A DNA stretch of 64,000 nt from contig NC_133534.1 in NCBI RefSeq assembly GCF_048544455.1, forward strand, positions 224,344,292-224,408,291, in the 5' to 3' direction. Every line of letters begins with the position of its first letter. The stretch's first letter is position 1. The DNA comes from Silene latifolia. Its lineage: Eukaryota > Streptophyta > Magnoliopsida > Caryophyllales > Caryophyllaceae. Made by a program: the position numbers and the translations under genes. Shown in pieces: positions 1 through 10,170 of this stretch. Under the pieces are notes generated by a model. The model did no database searches. It saw nothing but the letters and a program-made list of their open reading frames with translations, and was not told where the DNA came from.

Positions 1-212
1 GAGTTTTAAGGTGATAGAGAGTGTGAAGATGATAATAACTTTGAGGATTTGGGATTCTTTCTTTGGTTTGAGCTTGGATAAGGATCAGAGTGCGCAGCGG
101 TTAGGATTCCGAGATGACCTTTGTTGATGATCACTTGTAATTCTTACCGTCTTTTGATCTTATCTTTGAAATTCAAGTTTCGAGGACGAAACTTCTTTTT
201 AGGGGGTTGGAT
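1..212 (+). mobile_element. 3' end of gypsy-type element internal region, with polypurine tract
   Basis: This stretch matches, with scattered substitutions, the last 210 bases before the LTR at 17194. It ends with the same purine-rich tract (AGGGGGTTGGA, 201-211) directly before an LTR that starts TGTAACACCCC. That is the expected order internal region, polypurine tract, 3' LTR. No reading frame with a recognisable domain is visible. The rest of the element lies outside the window to the left. Confidence 0.75.
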
Positions 213-2733
213 TGTAACACCCCGTATTTTATAATAATATTTTATTATAAAAGTATCTTATTAAATTGATTATTTCGGAATTTAATAATGTATTTTAGAA
301 ATATTTATATTTATCGATTTCGTTCTCTATTTATTATTCCTCACTTTAATATATTTGGAAGGGTTAAAATGACCGGGCACGATTTGATTATTTTAATGTA
401 ATAACTACTTTTCCAATATAAGCTCTCTTTACGTTTTAATATAGCTCAATCCAATTTGTAATCAGATAATCCATTGTATGAGTTAATGGACCCAAAGCCC
501 ATTAGTTAATCCCCTTATAAATAGAATTAACCTAGCAAGCAACTAGGTCAATCCTTTTTCTTTCTCCATGAGACCTAACCTAGCACGCAAGCTGCTCTCC
601 TTTATTTTCTCACGTAAAGTGCCGCACGGCAGCTTCCTCTATTTCTCTCTTTTGTTCTTCTTTTCTCCCTTTGACTCCATTGTTGAATATCTTTTATTCT
701 TCCAAACTCATACATAAATTATATTTTCATAATCCTTACTCTTACCTCTACAACATATTATTCTCCAAATATTTTTATGAGAATTATTTGTATGAACCTT
801 TAGACCTACCTTTAAGGTCTCTTATTTTAATGGGTAAAGAAGAAGAAGAGTCTTTTATAGTGTTTTCATGGATTTCGATTTGTGCCTTTCTTTAAAGTCG
901 ATTTTAGGGACGTGGACACGTGTTTGAGACAAGTTTTGATGATCGAGTCTTTCATGGAGGTTTTCTTTATTGCGGTATTTAATTGCTAAAAAGGTAACTA
1001 GGTGTTTTCTTTAAATTGTGTTTATGCCAATTGATGTAATTAATATGATTTAATGAATGTTTTGTATGATTAGTACATGTTTGATTGTTTATTATCATGT
1101 TAATTATGTTTTCACATGTTTCTATATGTTTTAATGTATTAATTATATATCGCATGTTGGTTATGTGTTTATTATGGGTGTCATGAGCGTAATTAGGGTT
1201 TACGAATAAACCCTAGTGGCGGCATGATAGGTGGCCTAGAGTGCTCTCCAAATTTATAGCTAAAGCTAGTATAACCTTGATGATGATTCATGAGTTATAG
1301 CTAAAGTTAATACAACTTTGGGTAGTTACCCTAGTTATGGCTGGAGCTACTATAGCGTTTAAGTAAGAGTTAAGGTTATAGCTGGAACGAACGTACCCTG
1401 AGATTATGGCTCAAGGTTGTGGTTGGAACTAGTATAACTTTGAGTTTCGTGTCAAAGTTATAGTTGAGTTAAGTATAACTTCAAGTCATATATGTTGAAG
1501 TTATAGTCGAGGTTACTATAACCTCGCATCTAGAGTTTATGTTATGGTTGAGGTTACTATAACATTGCATGGTTAATATTAAAGTTATAGCTGAAGTTAC
1601 TATAACATTTGGTTGCTTATACTTGTTTCATATGTTGTATTGTGTTAACGTGTCATGTCCTTGTGTTGCATATGTATTTGGTTACTCTTGTTCATATGAT
1701 AAGTAGGATGGTCGGTTATACTATCCTATGAGTTGAGTCGTGATGTTGTTCACGCATGTTAGTACAGTCAGTTATACTGTGCATTTGTTTGTTGGCTGGT
1801 TTGAATAGATGACGGTAGTATCAGTTATATACTATCGGAATGAACTAACGCCACCCGTTGATGCGGGATTTATGTTGGTCTATGTTCGGGGTGGCAGATT
1901 AAATCGGTTATACGTTCGGGTCCCGAGTGTCGTTCGGTGTACGATTATTGCATCGAGAGGTCCGGCAGGTCTTAGGCATATAGGCGGTGGTGATACGCTA
2001 TACATAGTACCGTAGAGGCGGTGGTGATACGCTCCCACACCGATGGAGGCGGTGGTGATACGCTCCGTCGATCGGGCGGTGGTGATACGCTCCGACAAGT
2101 TAGAGGCGATGGTGATACGCTCTAACGGGCGTTCGCTCTATTCGCTATAATTTGTTGCTAGCTTTGTGCCTTCTGTTGCTGTGGATTGTGTGTTACCGTA
2201 TTCGCTATGCTTTGATGCTAGCATTGTGCCTTAAGTTGTTAGGGGTCGTGTCCTACAATGGTTATTAGGGTACATGGTCTAGTTCTTGCATATGGTTTAG
2301 GTTTGCGTGATTCCGTCAGATTGATAAGTCATGGTAAGCTTTGTTGGGTCTTTCAAGAGTATAGATGATCTCGCATGTTTACTGGTTTTACATTTCATTT
2401 ATTAATGATTGCTGATTATATTCAATTGTTGTAAACATGACTGGGAGAGCATCTAGTTACTCCCGACTGATTGTCGACCCCCATTTTCAGGTTATTCAGA
2501 TGTTGCTGTCTGGTTGATGCTTGCTTGGGGAATGTGCGAAGTGAGCTTAATAATAAATTAGGAGTTTGCCTTATGTTTTAAGAACCTTTGAATAATGTAT
2601 TAGTTTGGTTTTGGATTTAGTAGCGAACCGGATTGGTTAGGTGTTTCCGCCACCTTGACCCTTTTATCAGTATCGTACTCTGATATTTATTTTATATAAG
2701 TTTTCCCTTTGTTTTATAATCCGGGTTGTTACA
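213..2733 (+). mobile_element. LTR 1 of gypsy-type LARD-like family (2.5 kb)
   Basis: The LTR starts TGTAACACCCCGTATTTTAT and ends CCGGGTTGTTACA, so it has TG...CA ends with a short terminal inverted repeat. A polypurine tract precedes it and a tRNA-iMet-type primer binding site follows it. It aligns along its whole length with the LTRs at 3224-14114 (split) and 17194-19655, but it is clearly more diverged from those two than they are from each other, so it belongs to an older or different copy. It carries more copies of the GGTGGTGATACGC repeat (1984-2120) than the middle LTR. It has no coding capacity. Confidence 0.85.
1240..2130 (+). repeat. Array of imperfect hairpins with conserved loops inside LTR 1
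   Basis: About 15 short inverted repeats follow one another. In the first half (1240-1610) they are variants of GTTATAG...CTATAAC, for example the perfect 19-mer CGAGGTTACTATAACCTCG at 1508-1526 and a 12-bp stem joining 1410-1421 to 1433-1444. In the second half, 7-nt loops C[A/G]GTTAT sit on unrelated stems at 1704-1728, 1764-1780 and 1813-1837. Then 14-nt loops GCGGTGGTGATACG, or one-base variants, sit on unrelated stems at 1979-2002, 2041-2070 and 2099-2126. G-T wobble pairs keep several stems intact. The array is present in all three LTR copies; the middle LTR has lost most of the second loop class. Confidence 0.75.
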
Positions 2734-2908
2734 GTTGGTATCAGAGCAACCTTGCGACCGTGTGGTGATCGGAGGCAGTTGTTATACGCTCCTGGAGGCA
2801 GTGGTTATACGCTCCATTGTAATCACACACCTAGTGGGAGAGGATTCTGGGTTAGCGGTTATGCTCCCAGGCGCAACGAGGACGTTGCGTTCTTCAAATG
2901 GGGGTGAT
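2734..2908 (+). mobile_element. Short internal domain with tRNA-iMet primer site and polypurine tract
   Basis: TGGTATCAGAGC at 2736-2747 is the standard plant initiator-tRNA primer binding site, placed directly after LTR 1. Only about 160 bases later a purine-rich tract (AAATGGGGGTGAT, 2896-2908) abuts the next TGTAACACCCC terminus. The sequence between diverges from the leader that follows LTR 2 (14129 onward) immediately after the primer site. A very short primer-site-to-polypurine-tract interior is typical of TRIMs such as Cassandra, so I infer it belongs with the Cassandra-like LTR to its right. The alternative is a deleted gypsy interior. It contains two hairpins with the loop GCAGT(T/G)GTTATACG (2771-2792 and 2793-2816). 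Confidence 0.6.
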
Positions 2909-3223
2909 TGTAACACCCCATGTTAATTGAAGAGGTCCTGTGATAGGCTTAAATGACTAGTGCTTAAAGGGATTGAAAGTACTACTCATATCAACAAAGT
3001 GCACTTTCTTTTATGGTCATCCATGCAAAAGAACTCCAAAGATAAGCGTGCTTGGCTGGGAGTAGTCTTAGGATGGGTGACCTCCTGGGAAGGTTCTCGG
3101 GATGCGCATGAGTGAGGACAAAATGCGCTATAAAGGACCTGTATTGATCTGTGGGCCATGTACACAGCCTGGTGAGCTATCATAAGTAACCGCTCCCGAC
3201 CCGGTTTGGGCCGGGGTGTTACA
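2909..3223 (+). mobile_element. Cassandra-like TRIM LTR carrying a 5S rRNA-like segment
   Basis: The 315-bp unit starts TGTAACACCCC and ends CCGGGGTGTTACA, a perfect terminal inverted repeat. It holds a 5S rRNA-like stretch in the sense orientation. Cassandra TRIMs are known for LTRs of this size with an embedded 5S RNA gene and its internal promoter. No 5-bp target duplication is visible (GTGAT before, AGTAT after). Its right edge runs directly into gypsy LTR sequence that lacks its own first 11 bases, so the copy has been involved in recombination rather than being a simple solo LTR. Confidence 0.75.
3000..3110 (+). ncRNA. 5S rRNA-derived segment with internal Pol III promoter boxes
   Basis: Two blocks match plant 5S rRNA closely: AAGCGTGCTTGG (3044-3055, A-box region) and AGGATGGGTGACCTCCTGGG (3070-3089, C-box region), at the normal spacing. 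AACTCC at 3032 matches the 5S segment before the A box. The 5' third of 5S is strongly diverged. This is the hallmark of Cassandra LTRs and not a functional 5S rRNA gene. Whether it is still transcribed by Pol III cannot be told from sequence. Confidence 0.8.
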
Positions 3224-4109
3224 AGTATTTTATAATAATATTTTATTATAAAAGTATTTTATTAAATTGATTATTTCGGAATTTAATAATGTATTTTGAA
3301 TATTTATATTTATCGCATCCATTCTATATTTTATTATTTCCCGTTTTGATATACTTTTGGAAGGGTTAAAATGTCCGTGCACGATTTGACTATTTTAATT
3401 TAATAATTTCTTTTCTATAATTAGCTCTCCTTCCGTTTTAATATGGTTCAATCCGATTTGTAATTGGATAATCCATTGTATGAGCTAATGGACTCAAAGC
3501 CCATTAGTTATTCCCTTATAAATAGAATTTAACCTAGCAAGCAACTAGGTCAATTCATTGTTTCGTGCGTAAGATTTCTGCCGCACGGCCTCCTCCAGTT
3601 TTCCTCTCTTTTGTTCTCTTTACTCCCTTTGACTTCATTGTTGAATATCTTTCCTTCTCTCAAACTCATACACAAATTATATTTTCATAATCTTTGCTCT
3701 TACCTCTACAATAATTTATTCTCCAAATAATTTTATGAGAATTATTTGTATGGACCTTTAGACCTACGTTTTGGGTCTTTTATTTTTAATGGGTAAAGAA
3801 GAAGAAGAGTATTTTATGGTGCTTTCATGGTTTTGGATTCGATATTCTTTAGAGTCGACTTTTGGGGACGTTGACACATGTTGGAGACAAGGCTTTGTTG
3901 GTCGTTTTCTTTATGGAGGTTTTCATTAATTGCTAATAAGGTAACTAGGTGTTTTCTTTTAATTGTGTTTATGCCAATTGATGTAATTAATATGATTTAA
4001 TGAATGTTTTGCATGATTAGTGCATGTTTGATTGTTTATTATCATGTTAATTATGTTTTCTCATGTTTGTATATGTTCAATGCGTTAATTATATATCGTA
4101 TGTTGTTTA
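3224..4109 (+). mobile_element. LTR 2 of gypsy-type family, left part
   Basis: From GTATTTTATAATAATA onward this is nearly identical to the LTR at 17194, but the first 11 bases (TGTAACACCCC) are missing and the Cassandra-like terminus stands in their place. It is cut at 4109 by the insertion of the minus-strand element 4110-12658 and resumes at 12659. The last five bases, GTTTA, are the left copy of that element's target duplication. Confidence 0.85.
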
Positions 4110-6220
4110 TGTAACACCCCGGTTTATAAAAGAAGCCTTCGTCAAGACATTCCCTGATAAACCGGACTGTTACCATCTCGGTTTCCCGAGGTAGTGAATA
4201 ACAAATTAAACTTCACGGCAATTTACATAATTATTTTTAACTTAATTATTACAAAACCTCTTTTATGTCAAATTACAAAGAACAAACATAAATAAAAGTG
4301 AAAGTCTTCTAGATGATGATCTAGCTACTAAGTCGTCTGATCCAGTGTCTCACGCCCGTCCAGCTCCCGTTCTATCTCTTAACCTGTCAAGTCTGCTCGC
4401 CAATATTTGGGTCATCACAGGTGTTCACGAATACACAGGGTCAACCACGAGGTTGAGTAGGAAAAACAATGAAACAACAAAATATGATATGCATGCTCCT
4501 CCGTCACCTCCATCTCCATCTCAACTCATATCTCATATCTCATACCCCGGAACGCCCAGCCATACCGATCCCCGGTAGACTATATATCGACCGTAGCCGA
4601 TCCGCCATTTCCTTGTTGAGGACACCAGGGCAAGTCCTGCAGAACCCGCCTGGGCCTTATCACAACATCGTCATCCCACACCACATCACCACAACATCCT
4701 CCATCTCCAATGCATATGAATGCTCAAAAGAAATTAATGCAACATAATATATATAAATCACTGAACTGATAAATCATAAAATCATGCCGGTTAGCCAATG
4801 CTGTGATATCATACTCAATACGATCAATTCAGTCAATCACCTTCCCATATATGAATCATAACGTAAATCAACAACCATGAATCAAGCCAACACAATTCGA
4901 CAATAACGGTAATAAGTCAAGTGTATTTCCCTACCTCAAGGTGCCAGCAAATCCAATTAAGCGGTTCAAGCGATCGAACATAAAGCAACGAATTTGATTA
5001 ACGATCCTTCACGAATCCGTCACCTAAAACAATTATAATATTTATAATTACTAACTACTAAATATAGAAATCTCCCAAAGTAGAAGCTACTAAAAATAGA
5101 TAGGTTACCCAATATAGAGAGTTCCTAAAATAGAAGTTTTTCCGAAATACAATCCCGACACCAAACTTATGCCCCAACTGATAACTAAAATAACCCGATT
5201 AGTATTTGACCCAACTTCCCAAAATAGAAAGTTACTAAAGTAGAATTTCTTAAAATGGAAACTTTCCCGATATAGTAACTTTTCTCTTTTAACAAACCCG
5301 ACTCAAAACCCGACTTGAATTACCTAACTGGCTCGGGAATTAAATTGAATAACCAATATGATAATTAAAAGATTAAACGAATTATACGATTGAGAAAACT
5401 CGAATCAAACATTTGAACAACTCACAACCCGACTTAAAACCTGTCTTTAATTATTTAAATAACTCGGAATTAAATTAATTAATTAAGCATACGACCAATT
5501 AACGAAATATAACGATTAAACTATGACAAAACCCGTTTCAAAGCTAAAACAACCCGTCATCAACACTACCCCCCTCACACGCGCTCCCACGCTCCCACGC
5601 GCCACCACTAGGCCGTGTCAACCACCACCCAATCCCCACACGACCCGACCACCAACGACCACCACCAGCCTGGTCGACTGCCGCCGGCGAGTCGAACCAG
5701 GGCTGCCATAAGGCCGGGTTCACCATCGTGCCTCACCACACGCCCACTGTCCTTGACTCACCACCACCGCAACAATCACCAAACCCCTGCCAAACTACCA
5801 CGGCCCTGCTCGCCGTCAGCCCACGCACCCAGAAACAGTGGCACCACCGTCTCGACCTCCCCCTAGTCCACGGTGGCGCCACCCCAAACCTACCCATCTA
5901 AACCCGTCTGAAAACCACTACATAAACCCGTTTCTACCCCCTTGTCGATGCCGCCCTTCACAGCCACCACTACCGCCTAAAACCACCTCAACAACCACCA
6001 CCCCACTCGACCCTTACCACCCTACTCCCTTACCCTGCTAACAACCACCAGCAACACCTTCCTAAGCCACGAAACAACACCCAAAAACCCGACATCAATG
6101 CTAAAACAGAGGAGATGGGTTGAATGCTTACCTTTCCGCCACCACAACAGCCACCACGGCCACCCACGGTCGTCGACAATAGTCCCTAGCTTATCACTGC
6201 TGTGCCGTTAACACCCATGG

Positions 6221-6319
<99 letters not shown>

Positions 6320-6670
6320 GCGTGAAAAGCTGAGATTTGGTGTTGATAAAGAAGGGAGGCGGGTTGAGTGAGTAAGGAATGAGGGAGGCGGGTTGGGTAG
6401 GGTTGTTAGGGTTAGGGTATACTATTAGGGTTAGGGTTTAGGGTTAAATGGGCTGGACAGTTATTGGGCCAGCTCAAAAGGTTAGCTCACATTTCGAATT
6501 CCATATAACCCGTCTCAATTAGCTTAGATCGATACAACGCGAGTCAAGTAAAATAACTTAACGTAATTATCGACTAACAATTAACCCGACATAATTCGTA
6601 ATATAAATGTATAATAATTAATATATAATAATATCCATTTAATTGATTATATAAAATACGGGGTATTACA
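4110..6670 (-). mobile_element. LTR (3' LTR in element orientation) of nested LARD
   Basis: The LTR is read on the minus strand from TGTAATACCCCGTATTTTAT to ATAAACCGGGGTGTTACA. It is 2561 bp and near-identical to 10171-12658 apart from a few substitutions, small indels and the CT-microsatellite length. A GC-rich block at 5560-6160 contrasts with its AT-rich surroundings. The proline- and threonine-rich open frames there have no recognisable domain and occur in both LTRs, so I regard them as composition artefacts. Confidence 0.9.
6222..6317 (+). repeat. (CT)48 microsatellite
   Basis: This is an uninterrupted 96-bp run of CT. The paired LTR has only 16 bp (about eight units) at the same position, 12290-12305. 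Confidence 0.97.
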
Positions 6671-9600
6671 GTCTTCCCCCCTTAAAATGAACTTCGTCCC
6701 GAAGTTCGCTCCCGTACACAAACCTCAGAAGGATATTGTATATCGTACCTACGGACATCACGCATTTCCTACATCGTTAACACACACTTTTGACACATCA
6801 GTTAAACATAACAGACACGGAATGTTACATTCTGCCCTCCTAAAAATAAACTTCGTCCCGAAGTTTAGCTCGTTTTTACTTAACCCACTAACTACAACTA
6901 CTAACTACCTGAGAACACAAATGTATAGTAACTAAATATTCATCTGAGAACACCGTCATCTTCCATCTCAATTCCGATCTCAAACTCAAGTAACTCAATA
7001 ACCATGGTCTCACTGGACCGTAAATGTAACTCGGCACAAGGGCCCCACAACTCATAACTCAATACCAGTAGTTTAACTATACTCTCCTTTTACACCTCAA
7101 CCAACTAACAGAAGTAGGAATAACACATATAGAACTCATTTGCATAGGTACCCCACAACGAAACATCTACTTGATCAAAACCACCATCTACAAACAAGTG
7201 CAATATAAACATTAAGATTTTACGATCCTACCCGACTAGAAACATGGTTACGTCCTCGTAACCTCTTTTCAATTTTCATATACTTATGTACAAAATCATT
7301 ATCAACCACATGTGACAGGAAAGAACACATGATAAGAGATTGCGCATTAACATTAAGGTCAAAACAAGGTTTTATTAAGGAATTAACTGATTGTCAACAA
7401 GTAACATTTATTACTAGCTCATGCTTAACTTAAAAACACAACATCAAACTAAAAGAACAACTAGAAAGGAACCAAGGTTTACACGGTTTCACAACTAAAC
7501 AAATTTGATGATCAATTATAGACTATGAACGAGCGAGAGCAAAATCAACAAAGCAATTTAAGAACTTCTCACATTTGTAAACATATCACAGAAAACAGAT
7601 CTACCACTGCTATCCCTCACAATCACAGGATCTTATTGACATGTCCGTACAACCATTTACTCACTCACTGGTTTAGGTCACGAATTAGGCCGATGAATTT
7701 AAGCAATCAACAACATACTCATCATTCATATTTTAAATTATCAAAATTGTTTGCACGATATCAATTCTGAAAACATGTTTCCCAATAAAAGTAACAGCAT
7801 ATGATCTATGACAACGACAACATTACTTCCATATCCCTCATGTGTTTAACATCTTAGCAACCATATCATTCAATTGTGTCCAGCAACTTAGTATAATTCA
7901 TTTTCAGCAAAACAAAAGATATCGTATAAATAACTTAGACATATACATTTGCCATCATATACTTTGTAGAACTCTAGCTATGATAAAAGATTAACAACTT
8001 GAACAACTTCTCTGATTTGTACGGTTTGAATAATTAGGCAACTCGTAGGCTCAATTAAACGTAACTATAACGACTATCATTTAAACCAATGTATATCAAG
8101 TGAATCATCAAAGGGTTATCCTATTATAATTGTCAACATAGTTATCATAAACAATCTCTATTAGAATATAATTGATAGTAACGACTCGAGAATATAGATA
8201 TGTCAAACGTCGTGTTACGATTGCAAGAATCACTTTAGCATTTTATGACAATATAATAACGAACATATCCAATAAGAAATAACTCACTGTTTATTATCAT
8301 GTTATAGGTTTAGGTTCAACTGAAATAATTAATGCGATGAAGGTAACAAATATAATTATTGGCACACAACTCATATGAAAGACATTAGAACTCAGATGCA
8401 TCCTACATGTGTGAACATTTAGACATACTCATTACTACCATCCATGTGTAAACATTTAGACATAATTATTATAATTATTCATGCGAGTATATTAGAACAA
8501 TAAAATTAACTTTTAACGTCATCAACTTTACCAAGATATGACAATATAGTTTTATATTTATATATATCCGACCACTATGCAAATATGATGAACACGCCAG
8601 GAATATTACAACATGCCAAATGTATATAACGTATGCAAACAACTGGACTCGTATAAACATTTCAACCTCGATGAAGAATCAAATTAAGCTATCCCATTTT
8701 ACTCATACTATCATGCCAATAATGTTATCAACTAAGTTTTAATTTTATCACTTGTTAAGATACATAACTACTGAACATGCCTGCTACTATCATCATATAA
8801 GGACATTATAAATTCACATTACTAAAGCTCATGAATTAACCAAACAATCGTATGAAAATTCAACATAGAACGCACATTTTAAATGTTTTGATTCACGTTG
8901 TAACTTCCAAAAATCACGAATAAATAACCGTTCGATTATAACTCGATTCATATTACTTTTATAAAAATACGGAGAGTTAAAAACACATGGGAAAAAGAAT
9001 TAGGTCTAAAGTACAAGAATTCCATTTTTAAAGAATTTTACAACTCAGTTGGTCCAAACAAACATGTGACCGCAATTGGTCTGAAACTTGGGTCAGTTTG
9101 CAAAACTTATTATTTAATATAGAGACATCAATATTTTTCGTGGCTTATCAATATAAAAACATATACGAGTTTTATGATCGATGGAGTTGGAATTATGAGA
9201 AAATTATTAATACAATTTAAATGAGGATTTTTACAAAATCGTTTGTCAAAACATCATCACTTTGGGGAACTTCCTAACCACAACTTACTAAAATATTTAT
9301 TACTCCTAATCCGTATATCATATAAGCATTAAACCAACGCCAAATGAACACTAACTCCCAAGGCTATCTCTCATAAAATTTTCATCCATAGGCAATAAAC
9401 AGAAGGAAAATGGCAGTAAGGTCAATTAAAGAGTAAAATCAAACAAAACGAGTTTCAGCACTAAGTCGTTCATTTTCTATGTTCCAAACTCTTACAACCA
9501 TACTATCGATACTAACCCATCCTAACTTAAATCTCACCCTGTACTTACGTAAAAATCTACCCCATAGAATCCCTTCGCATCTCGATCTACTCCTTACATC

Positions 9601-10170
9601 TAAATCACGATTGCTATGACTAAAACATGCATTTCAACAGTGTTTCTATCTACTATCACAATACTATACTAGCATGGCTTCGGGATCACATAACCGCATA
9701 TTACTAGGCATAATAGTACTATCAACACATCATTCAACATCTACCTAGGTAACTATCATTGACTCGCAATTATTTTCATGCTCACGACTACCACAACACT
9801 TTATTGATTATTAACCTGAACTCGAAAATTTATTTCTCATTTCCACAACATCATATGATCACGTCATCATTCATACAAAATACTTACCGTAGCGTTGTCC
9901 TGCAGAATGGTTAGAATATATGGGTCTCAAGGTATACATCAACTCGATTATATCCAAGGTTTTCCTTCTAACTACCTCATTCACTCAATTTTCTCTCGGG
10001 TTACCTGGTTCAAAACTGAGAGGGCAAAAGAGCACGTATTAAGGGCGCCTTCTTAACCGCACTGTGAGCTCCTAACAGTTTATTCCCAGGGGTTCATTTT
10101 ATTTAGACACATCCTACGTTCATTAGGGTCATTGGTTTAGGCCTGAGGATCGTTCGCTCTGATACCACTT
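6671..10170 (-). mobile_element. Non-coding internal region of nested LARD
   Basis: This 3.5-kb AT-rich stretch lies between the polypurine tract (minus strand, next to 6671) and the primer binding site (10156-10167). The GACGAAGTT-type motif beside the polypurine tract is repeated about 150 bp inward (around 6690-6715 and 6840-6870), suggesting a duplicated 3' end. Only short open frames occur and none resembles gag, protease, reverse transcriptase or integrase. I see no other gene in it. Confidence 0.8.
10156..10167 (-). other. Primer binding site (tRNA-iMet type)
   Basis: On the minus strand this reads TGGTATCAGAGC, two bases after the LTR end. It sets the orientation of the nested element as minus. 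Confidence 0.9.

Noticed and set aside
1984..2126. Regularly spaced repeats as a possible CRISPR array
   Set aside because: Plant nuclear LTR context, very short irregular spacers that are the stem arms of hairpins, and no cas genes.
3000..3110. Functional 5S rRNA gene
   Set aside because: The 5' third is strongly diverged and it lies inside a TRIM-type LTR with TG...CA ends, so it is a Cassandra-type derivative.
5523..6041. Proline/threonine-rich open frames on the plus strand (and again at 11586-12107)
   Set aside because: They occur in both LTRs of one element, differ by frame-shifting indels between the copies, run antisense to the element and have no domain. Composition artefact of a GC-rich LTR block.
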